From Euglena gracilis (Eukaryota; Euglenida; Euglenophyceae; Euglenales), in contig CP154954.1 in the NCBI GenBank assembly GCA_039621445.1, positions 25,060,954-25,124,953 of the forward strand: DNA of 64,000 nucleotides. Direction: 5' to 3'. Positions 22,294 through 28,104 of this stretch are shown piece after piece. The notes beneath the pieces were generated by a model that was not told the origin of the DNA, ran no database searches, and saw only the letters and a list, made by a program, of their open reading frames with translations. Positions within the stretch are counted from its first letter, which is position 1. Each line of letters begins with the position of its first letter. The position numbers and the translations under genes are program-made.

Positions 22294-24481
22294 AACGCAC
22301 TCACTCACTCACACACACACGCACCCACACCCACACCCACACACACCCACACCCACCCACACGTGTGCAATTTCGGATGGATGAAAATGCATGCACAATT
22401 CTCAAATAAAAAAAATCCATAAAACAGGGCATTTTAGAAACAACAAGAAAGTGGGTGTATCTTCGTTCAGTTTTGGATTGAATATGAATGAATATTGCTT
22501 TCTGATGCTATTTTAATTTTGGTCGGACAGGACATTAAAGTTTGCAAAAAGCTGGTGTTTTGTGTGTGTGTGTGTGTGAAATGTTTTCCTGATCTGATGA
22601 ACGACGAATAAAAGGACAGCCCACATCTCTTGGCTCCCCCGGTTGTGTGGAGGCCATGCAAGTAGGACACCTCTGATTCCCTGGATCCGCCGCAGGATAT
22701 TCTGACATTTCAACCCCACCCCCACTGATACCCCCCCCCCCCACTTATAACCCCCCCCCCCTCGGGCCGACCAACCAAACCGGATCCTATAACCCCCCGG
22801 GGAAGAAAAATGGAAACCGCCGGGGACGATTTTTCCAGCCCCAAACCACCCAAATACTGATTTTTTGGCAATTTTTTTTTGAGACCGACCATCATCAAAA
22901 ATGCCATTTTGACGAAATATGCCGAAAATTGCCAATTTGGGGGGTTTCGGGTCATTTTGGGGGGGGGTCGGATTTTCACCAACAATTCCGGATCCTATAA
23001 CCCCCCCCCCCCTGCCGGCCGACCGGCCGACCAACCTGACCAGAACCTATAAACCCGGGTGGTTTATGTTTGTGTTGTGTTTGATCTTGATGTTAGGATG
23101 TTAGTTGATGTTGGAGTTTGAGTAGGGTTACAGTTAATTTTGGAATGTGGTTTGGGTTGTGGTTTAAGCGAGAAATTGGGGTGGGTTGGGTGTATCATGC
23201 CTAAATTTAGCCTGAATTAAGGCCAAAAATGTGGCTTTGAACTCCGACCAAAATTTTCGTCAAATTTTTGTGTTAATTTGCCAGATCTTTGAATACAACT
23301 TCTCACCCCAACCCAACTTCTATAATTAACCCTAAATCAGAATCGTGGGGAAGGTGGCCTCCAAAATGTTCTCCCGACACGGATTGCCTTCAAGGATCAA
23401 ACAATATTATTTTTATCATTGTTCATTTTCATCATTTTATTGAAGGCAACCATCTGCATTTCTTCTGCCAAGAAAATTCTCTCGCCAGAGAATGCCTTTT
23501 CAAACAATTATTTTGGGGGTACAGTTTTTTTTTTGGCCTGGTGTTGCTCCACCAGAAAACTGCTGTTATGGTCGTTGCGGCTGTTCAGATGGGGTCACCC
23601 GCGCCCCCATAGGGTGGAGGTGAGGTCCTTACCGACCCCCATGGAGGGGGGGTCGGTACGGTCGGTACGACCCCCTCGATGACGGCTGCCCCCTCCAAGC
23701 CTGCCGCTGGGCATCAACAAGTTCCTGGAGACCCACCACTGCAACGCCGTCTGCCGCGCGCTGGGCATCGCCCGGCCCTCCAAGGTCGCCGTCGCGCAGC
23801 CCACCACGTCCTCCGGCACGCAGGTCGGCGGGCGACTCTCCGATGAAGAAATACAGAGGAATGGCTGCTGGCCGTTTGCCACCCACGCAGAAGTGTCCGC
23901 AGCCTATTTTGCGCGCGGGAGGTTTGCTCAGCAGGACGTTGGAAGAAAGAAATGGACGCGCTGCTTTAATAGCCCGCAAAGTTGTAGTTTTGGGTGCTGC
24001 CCTTATGGTTCAAAGGGCGTGGAAAGTTAGATTTGTAAAGTAAGTTAGTTTTCATTTCTTTTTTTTAAGAAATGTATTCTGTGCATTTTGTGTCACCAAC
24101 GTTGGATCAATTTCTTTCCCTTTCTCTACCTCTTACATTTCAGGTACCGTTGAGGGACAACAGGAGCACTCCGGCGTGGAATTTCAAGCTTCATGACTTC
24201 GACCAGCGAAACCCTCCTTCCGCATGCCGCCGTCATCTGGCCTCCCTGGCATTTCAAATCAAGCACCAAGCCTCGTCATTGGAATTAGAGGTTGGTTATG
24301 TATCTGAAACTTCACACAAAAATTTCCCCCTCCCTGTTTTTGTCCTGTGTTTTTATCATGTATTATTTCATCTGTCCACAAACTTGACTTCAGGGCAATT
24401 TTGGTCCAGGTGTGCCCTAAGCACAAACTCTACAACTCTGCCTTCATTTGACAGCCTGGGCCGACCATGGTCCTTGGCTAA
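15450..24481 (+). CDS. alpha-kinase gene (eEF2K/MHCK type), multi-exon
   Basis: Exons at 15450-15488, 15662-15814, 16452-16574, 17568-17686, 17951-17991, 19992-20174, 21075-21131, 21229-21324, 21503-21557 (or 21548), 22019-22088, 23709-23823, 24144-24290 and 24455-24481 give one reading frame across mixed intron types. The product is an atypical Ser/Thr kinase of the alpha-kinase family. It shows the N-lobe motif with PLAQGNLRVAVRM, VAK with the ATP-binding Lys, YFVDVEMQ, PPKEVSFLEA, EPYI, YLKHNNN, NTPQAFSHF, the catalytic DIQGVGDVYTDPQIH loop, a GMGNCG glycine-rich segment and the zinc-site motif HHCNAVC. All residues expected for activity appear present once introns are removed. RanBP2 fingers at 11.8 and 13.95 kb probably form its N-terminus. 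The last two exons and the ends of exons at 20174 and 21548 are least certain. Confidence 0.85.
15489..15661 (+). other. nonconventional intron, 173 nt
   Basis: The start is GGC-CAG-GGTTGTATGGGA and the end is TCCCATACAACC-TTG-GTCCA, so the ends pair over 16 bases with one mismatch. CAG sits at +4 to +6 and its partner TTG at -8 to -6. GTCCAGGCC is present on both sides, like a target-site duplication. Removal joins GTC-CA to GGCCCAG in frame (YVQAQKDLL). The inside is two copies of a GGTGGTAGGGGGG...TCACC hairpin. Confidence 0.85.
15662..15814 (+). CDS. kinase gene exon: helical linker
   Basis: AQKDLLQLLRAGRLTQGAY reads as an amphipathic helix, followed by a less ordered tail ending at ATTAC|GTGAGC in phase 2. 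The phase matches the next exon at 16452. Confidence 0.75.
15838..16150. repeat. family 3 repeat inside a kinase intron
   Basis: It contains GGGTAGGGTGGGTGGGTCCG, GGCGCCTTTGGCGCCG and GGTGCTATTTTTAGCA. The same order is seen at 31500-31790. It lies in the GT-AG intron 15815-16451. Confidence 0.7.
16452..16574 (+). CDS. kinase gene exon: Ala/Ser/Pro linker leading into the domain
   Basis: After CCGAGCAG the frame reads LAAQGLQASSSKPGHPG then AVKDAFELPQGVSESVL. It ends at CTGAG|GTCCGC in phase 2, which completes an Arg codon with the G that opens the exon at 17568. Third positions are almost all G or C. Confidence 0.8.
16756..17010. repeat. family 4 repeat, second copy
   Basis: GGAGTGACTGACTGGA on the left and GTGGGTGACTGGTTTT with AACTGACTAG on the right flank a core with GGCGCCGAAGG. 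It is homologous to 6345-6620. Confidence 0.6.
17088..17204 (-). CDS. terminal exon of an antisense gene nested in a kinase intron
   Basis: On the minus strand, after TTCTTTCAG, the frame reads QGRVVFGATRRHMWW then ETADIETGQCGRFEQMRHR and stops at TGA. It is 117 bases, exactly 39 codons, and continues in phase 0 from the exon at 17290-17462 across an 85-base GT-AG intron (17205-17289). No family was recognised. Codons are mixed rather than GC-saturated. Confidence 0.7.
   Translation of the reverse strand, partial: AREGGIWGHKATYVVETADIETGQCGRFEQMRHRITEG
17290..17462 (-). CDS. internal exon of the same antisense gene
   Basis: On the minus strand the frame reads VNDLETLEKWKKEYKQVEG, an amphipathic charged helix, then SCPHTGMACEFQIDAG and AVEEHAK. 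It ends at a strong donor, AAG|GTAAGA. The 5' boundary fits the nonconventional rule: CTG-TCCCG immediately precedes the exon, after a G-run. Length is 173 bases: two bases plus 57 codons. The exon opens in phase 1, so an upstream exon must lie at higher coordinates, over or beyond the kinase exon at 17568. Function is unknown. Confidence 0.7.
17568..17686 (+). CDS. alpha-kinase exon: domain start
   Basis: QWYDWDTKRWMEEHVQVVV leads into PLAQGNLRVAVRMLDLS. This is the N-terminal beta-sheet segment of alpha-kinases, where known members have PF(A/G)xGxxR. The acceptor is CTCTCGCAG. The 3' end lies at TCC-C, before a nonconventional intron. Confidence 0.9.
17687..17950 (+). other. nonconventional intron, 264 nt
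   Basis: The start GGC-CAG-GGTT pairs with the end AACC-CTG-CTCCT: CAG at +4 to +6, CTG at -8 to -6, and seven paired bases (CAGGGTT/AACCCTG). GGCC occurs at both edges. Removal gives DLSRPKGQRACVAKYLK, restoring the spacing to the ATP-binding VAK motif. No GT-AG alternative keeps the frame. Confidence 0.88.
17951..17991 (+). CDS. alpha-kinase exon: ATP-binding lysine
   Basis: A 41-base exon encodes PKGQRACVAKYLK. The Lys of VAK is the conserved ATP-contacting lysine of alpha-kinases. It ends at CTGAAG|GTGTTG. The short length explains why it has no visible ORF of its own. Confidence 0.85.
17992..19991. other. 2.0-kb conventional kinase intron
   Basis: GTGTTG at the start, TCTGCACAG at the end. 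It holds a short tandem of TCATTCATGAACCTT words (18540-18640), a diverged family 2 repeat (19325-19640) and GGGTGGGTGGGTGG runs shared with 31800-31950. No internal gene is supported. Confidence 0.7.
19992..20174 (+). CDS. alpha-kinase exon: YF-DVEMQ and PPK motifs
   Basis: PEHYDPKEGDQQYFVDVEMQ followed by AHCRAVADAFNAARPPKEV and SFLEA matches the family pattern Y-x-DVxxQ...A-x-x-FN...PPK-V-x-F-x-A. The acceptor is CTCTGCACAG. The end is placed at TCG|GTCGGT because it is in phase 0 with the next exon and gives a loop of about the right length. A nearby GT or an extra small exon cannot be excluded. Confidence 0.8.
20175..21074. other. kinase intron, about 0.9 kb
   Basis: Placed as GT...AG (GTGGCCTCAG). 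A chance FLEAC-like frame at 20606 was examined and not used. No other content was identified. Confidence 0.5.
21075..21131 (+). CDS. alpha-kinase exon: EPYI and YxKHNNN
   Basis: VLAAEPYIDPTSYLKHNNN, 19 codons in phase 0 after GTGGCCTCAG. The Glu of EPYI and the KHNNN stretch are family hallmarks, the former near the adenine pocket. Confidence 0.9.
21132..21228 (+). other. nonconventional intron, 97 nt
   Basis: CCACACATCACCCC at 21131-21144 is perfectly complementary to GGGGTGATGTGTGG at 21214-21227. The best boundaries in the euglenid geometry are CAC-ACA at the start and TGT-GTGGC at the end. Removal joins HNNN to PNWGFV in frame, as alpha-kinases require. There is no GT at the start or AG at the end. 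Confidence 0.92.
21229..21324 (+). CDS. alpha-kinase exon: TPQAFSHF
   Basis: PNWGFVHPLARNTPQAFSHF then SWEYTQHRFMIV. The His of SHF is one of the zinc-site residues in this family and FMIV is the strand before the catalytic loop. The exon is 32 codons, phase 0 at both ends. Confidence 0.93.
21325..21502 (+). other. nonconventional intron, 178 nt
   Basis: The start AGC-CAG-GCTG and the end CAGC-CTG-CCTGG show CAG at +4 to +6 and CTG at -8 to -6. Removal gives FMIV joined directly to DIQGVGD. The competing GT-AG reading (GTCAGC...ATATCCAG) would delete VDIQ, including the catalytic Asp. A GC-AG reading would replace it. Confidence 0.9.
21503..21557 (+). CDS. alpha-kinase exon: catalytic DIQG loop
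   Basis: DIQGVGDVYTDPQIHSAT carries the catalytic Asp (DxQG) and the second metal-binding Asp (DPQ). The exon ends either at ACC-C before ATGCAG (nonconventional, 21557) or at CACA|GTGCGA (21548). Both leave phase 1. Confidence 0.88.
21558..22018. other. kinase intron; type uncertain
   Basis: The 5' CAG and 3' CTG-TGGTG fit the nonconventional rule, but only the CAG/CTG core pairs. The intron includes a (CT)n run at 21953-21982. Confidence 0.45.
22019..22088 (+). CDS. alpha-kinase exon: glycine-rich GxGNxG
   Basis: HMYGADDDGTGKGPWGMGNC then GME. GMGNCG corresponds to the GxGNLG segment of alpha-kinases. The usual Leu is Cys here. The end is fixed by the nonconventional intron that follows, the start less well. 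Confidence 0.75.
22089..23708 (+). other. nonconventional intron, 1620 nt
   Basis: The start is GGC-CAG-GCTTTGAG and the end CTCCAAGC-CTG-CCGCT. CAGGCTT pairs with AAG-CCTG and the helix continues to CTCC/GAG. Removal joins GME to GINKFLETHHCN in frame, the spacing seen in the family. The intron contains a (CA)n tract (22241-22300), a (TG)n tract near 22561 and a family 5 repeat (22730-23050). Confidence 0.85.
22730..23050. repeat. family 5 repeat (CGGGCCGACCAACCAA)
   Basis: CTCGGGCCGACCAACCAA, CGGATCCTATAACCCCCC and GACGAAATATGCCGAAAATT lie in a C-run context. Both ends read ...CCTATAACCCCC. It is related to 40655-41180. Confidence 0.65.
23709..23823 (+). CDS. alpha-kinase exon: zinc-site HHCNAVC, domain end
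   Basis: GINKFLETHHCNAVCRALGI followed by ARPSK. In alpha-kinases two Cys and one His of this helix, plus a His upstream, bind the structural zinc. The exon is 38 full codons and ends at CAG|GTCGGC, phase 0. Confidence 0.9.
24144..24290 (+). CDS. likely kinase gene exon downstream of the domain
   Basis: Between CATTTCAG and GAG|GTTGGT there are exactly 49 codons (VPLRDNRSTPAWNFKLHDF and on to ASSLELE). It has the right phase for both neighbours. No domain was recognised. A second frame is open only for its first third. Confidence 0.55.
24455..24481 (+). CDS. candidate last kinase exon with stop
   Basis: CATTTGACAG opens PGPTMVLG then TAA in phase 0. In another phase the same acceptor opens a longer frame (HGPWLKEAQTIPELPKKVL) to TAA at 24559, which also looks natural. 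Which is used depends on the end of the previous exon. Confidence 0.35.
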   Translation, partial: PGPTMVLG

Positions 24482-24559
24482 AGGAAGCCCAGACGATACC
24501 AGAGCTCCCAAAGAAGGTGCTCGCCTCCCTGTACAAGCTTTCTGGAGGCAAACTTGTTT

Positions 24560-25498
24560 AAGTGGACTCAGTGCACTAAATTGTTTTCTTCTCAAGTTTG
24601 CTGCCAAAAAAGCCAAAAAACTTGTTCCGTGCAATACCAATGGGTTGGGTTTTTTTCTTCTGTCCGCAAATTGTGTCTTTCCGTCAACACGGGGGGGTGC
24701 TTAACCCCCCCCCCCCTGTGTCAACGCCACATTCCCTGAAAAATGCCGTGTGTTGGATAGGGATGAGGTTGGGGATTTCTTCGCGATTCAGTGCCCTGAT
24801 CAACGGCTGCGTGTCTCCAGACCAATGAGCACAGGCGGTCCCTCAGTTTGCTAACGGGGCCGGGGAGCTTTCGCTGTGACCATCCGTGACCTGCGGCCGG
24901 TGCGGGACGGCATGGACAGGGGCGGGTTCCCCGTTGTCTCAGGCAGAACTCTGCGGTGGCCGGCCACCACGGACCGGAAATGGGCAGGCAGCAGCATTTG
25001 AAGAACTGGGGCAATGGAATGGGGCCATCCATAGCCGCCAGGGAAACTGAACACTGACACTGAAAGACAGGGGCAGAGGAAAAGCGGTGTTGAGGAACAA
25101 CGGTTTGAGCTTTGAAGGGCGGGGCAAAAAAGGAGCACAAACGGAAATTGGAGTAACCCCCCTCCCCCAGTAGAAGCACGGGTGCGCTTATAGCGGACCG
25201 CCGCCTCTGGCAGCGGGGGTTGCCTTCTATTTGGACCCTACCTCCGCGATTTTTTGCTGGTTTTCTTCAGAAATCCCATGGGGGGGTGTGCTTGTAGCGA
25301 ACCGCCGCTTTTGGCGGCGGCGGCGGCAGGGGTGTACTCTTTTATTTCGACCCTGTGCTTGTAGCGGCCCCGTGCTTCAACATGCTGTTTGAGCTTATCG
25401 TGCCATCATCATCACAAATCAATTGTGTGTTTTCCAGACTTGATGACTTTAGGGGGGGCGTGGCTTGCTCTCCATGTGCTCCTCCCTCCCCTGCGGCC
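24560..25498. other. no exon fixed
   Basis: Both strands have open stretches, for example FAVTIRDLRPVRDGMDRGG at 24867 on the plus strand, but boundaries could not be supported. Imperfect GGCGG repeats lie at 25200 and 25310. The missing 5' exons of the EF-hand gene may be here. Confidence 0.4.
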
Positions 25499-25596
25499 CA
25501 ACGTTGGAGGATTTGTCCTTGTTGAAGATGGAGATGGAGGAGTTCAACCACATTGTGGACCTTTTCAACGGCCTCGATAAGGATGGCAATGGCGTG
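25499..25596 (+). CDS. EF-hand protein, exon with first half of the calcium loop
   Basis: TLEDLSLLKMEMEEFNHIV leads into DLFNGLDKDGNGV. The incoming helix is followed by the EF-loop positions D-K-D-G-N-G-V, and the exon stops there at GTG|GTATGG. The 5' end fits the nonconventional rule: CTG-CGGCC, then CA-ACG-TTG. Upstream exons are unknown. Confidence 0.8.
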
Positions 25597-26196
25597 GTAT
25601 GGTCCCCTTGCCTCGGCTTTCTGTACCTTTGCATGTGGCAGGGGGCGGATGGCCCACACCCCATCACCATTTCAGCCACATCCTTGAGTACCGGCTGAAA
25701 AAATGAGTGATATGTGGGGGATGATGGGAGCGGCGCGGCAGGGGAGCATGTTTGGTTTTAGCTTTCAGTTTCAGTTTCAGTTTGAGTTTTCCCGACGTGC
25801 AGTCAAGAGGACCGGGGCTGGGGTTGTGGTCCCAGCAGGGGTTGCTCTTCGGGCATTGGAACTCCCGAATGATGGGCAGGGGTCTGTGCGCAATTCAAGG
25901 GTGATGAGGATAGCCTGCAAATGAAACTCATTTTTATCAAGGAAACAATCCATAGAAAACGAACGCTTACAAAGTGCCTTTTTTTTGAGGGATGGGGTCG
26001 AGGGATTCATGGCATGATAATATTTTTTTGTGTTTTATGACTTTTTTGATTGATGTCTGATTTTGTGGTCATTTGTGCAGTGGATGGTTTCAGCCACCCT
26101 CGAAGCTTTGCAGTGGCCGCTCGACGCTCTGCAGCCGGCCACCTCGCTTTTCTGCCTCTCTTCCGCGCCACCCCCATCCCCCCTCCCGCGCCACAG
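25597..26196 (+). other. conventional intron splitting the EF-hand loop
   Basis: GTATGG at the start, CGCGCCACAG at the end, phase 0. It contains a short TTTCAG tandem near 25760 and no exon. Confidence 0.8.
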
Positions 26197-26349
26197 CTGA
26201 CGCCGGACGAGGTGGTGGCGATGCTGTCCCGCATGGACTCCGCCACCTTCGCGTTCAACCGGGAGAACACGCAGTACCTCCTGCAGCTGGCCCAGAGCTC
26301 CGAGATCTCGTTCAAGCAGTTCCTGCTGTGGTACAAGGGCGTGGAGTGA
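26197..26349 (+). CDS. EF-hand protein, terminal exon
   Basis: LTPDEVVAMLSRMDSATFAF then LLQLAQSSEISFKQFLLWYK and GVE before TGA. Joined to the previous exon it completes a perfect 12-residue loop, DKDGNGVLTPDE, with Glu at position 12, then the exit helix. A second, loop-less helical pair (ISFKQFLLWY) follows, as in the degenerate last hand of calmodulin-like proteins. It is probably a cytosolic calcium sensor or the regulatory end of a larger protein. GC-rich, 50 codons plus stop. Confidence 0.85.
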   Translation: MTPDEVVAMLSRMDSATFAFNRENTQYLLQLAQSSEISFKQFLLWYKGVE

Positions 26350-27068
26350 GAGCGCCCCTGACCCCTCACACCCGCACGAACCGGAGGGAGGGCCGGGGGG
26401 ACTGTGGGGCTCCGCCTGGCTGACTGACCAGGCCCGGAGTGCCCCGCACCTCCCGTCCCGCGTTGGACGTTGGCCGCCCCTCCTCCTGCCCCACCCTGAA
26501 CTGCCCACCCCTCAGCCCCTCGACCCGCTGCGATGGCAACCGCTCTGCTTCCTGGGGTTGTGCTGACACCAGACGAGGTCAGCAAGAGGATTAAGGGGGG
26601 GGTGGCCGACTGTTACCAGACCACACTCTCCCCCAATCCTTTGGCTGCAATTTGGACTGTTCATGCACGTATCAGGGGGGGATGTGTTTCGCATTTTTTA
26701 ACACATTTTTTTGCGCATTTTTTTCCCCCTCAAAGCTGGGCTACCGCATTCCTCCAGCCTGCATGTATTTGAGCTTTGGGGCAATTGGAGGAAAGCAATT
26801 CGGGGCAGTGTTTCCCAGGCCGCAGCAAGAGGCCCTGTGCCCCCACCACACTCGTGCACCTTCCCTGTGTTGCTTCGAAATGCTTCTCCAGCGACAAACC
26901 TGTCTTGTCTGCGCCGGTTGCCAACTCCTTGCATGGCAACAGCTTTCCATGTTCTTGTGGCACAGTCAACCGTTCACTGCTGAAATGGGATTGGCCATCA
27001 ACCCCATCTTGCCAGGCGGTCAACTGATCTTTGGGTTTGACCGTCTTGGGTGCATGAAAATAATCTTA
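26350..27068. other. no gene supported
   Basis: 3' flank of the EF-hand gene. It is GC-rich to about 26500 and T-rich near 26690. Open frames on both strands (26.7-27.0 kb) show no domain. Confidence 0.4.
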
Positions 27069-27520
27069 CCCCACCCCAAAATAAGACCCCCCCAAAAATA
27101 GGACCCCCCCAAAATAAGACCCCCCCTGGGCCGATCGAGCAAAATTCCAAAAATAAGACCCCCCCATAAATAAGACCCCTTGACGGTGCGAAGCGCCGGG
27201 GACGGTGAAAATTTTCCCTGAAAAATTACCAAAAACCCCAATTTCATTCACAAAAATGATGAAATTTCAAAAATTCTCAGATTTTTGAAGTGCAAAAAAC
27301 ATGGTAAATGTCAAATTACACCAATTTACACATGGCGCGAAGCGCCGAAGGAAAATTTTTAGCACTCTTGGGAACCTGAAAACTGGTGATTTTTTTGGGC
27401 CCGGGTCGGTCAAGAAAAAATCCAAAAATAAGACCCCCCCCCAAAATAAGCCCCCCCCACCTGAAGGCTTCCAGCAACCGACCCAAAAATAAGACCCGGG
27501 TCTTATTTTTGGGGGAGGGT
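27069..27520 (+). repeat. family 1 element, most complete copy
   Basis: Begins CCCCAAAATAAGACCCC and ends GGTCTTATTTTTGGGG, with internal inverted copies. The interior has GGTGCGAAGCGCCGGGG and GGCGCGAAGCGCCGAAGG hairpins and AAATGATGAAATTTC. About 450 bases, no ORF. Confidence 0.8.
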
Positions 27521-28104
27521 TTATGAAAGCTGTTCAAATACACAATTCCTGTGATCAGAGGAAAGTCCTACCAAAATGGAAGGCCTGAACAAATCAAGTA
27601 TCATTAGTGTCATGCAATTTGACACTGTGGAAAATAGGAGAGTAATTTGTGGGATATTTGTTTGACAATAGTTTATATGTCACATACATATTTTTCCGGG
27701 CATGCTTTTCGAAACAAGGCCTCTTTGATTGCTTTGTTTATGTCTTATTCAAACCATTTTCTTTCGAGTTTCTTTTCTTGTCGAAGGGTATTGTCGCTCT
27801 TAATGTGCGCGATTTCGTGCGAACTCGGCACAACTGCACTCAGCTAGTGGATGCACTTTTTTTGCTACTGGTGGCTGCTGATTTTGTCAGTCTTTGTGTG
27901 CAGATGGTGCTACCCCCCAACCCCCAATTAGAAGCCCCCCGGGGGCCTCAATTCGGTCAGTCTGCAGAAAACCCAAAAGGAGGGGGGCTTCAAATTGGGT
28001 ACTCTTTGTCTAAAGGAAAAACCGTCGGCTGGCGGCCGATCCGGGGATCGAACGGGGTCCACTTAGACGGCCGGGAATGCACTTTTCATTTTTGGTGGTT
28101 TTTT

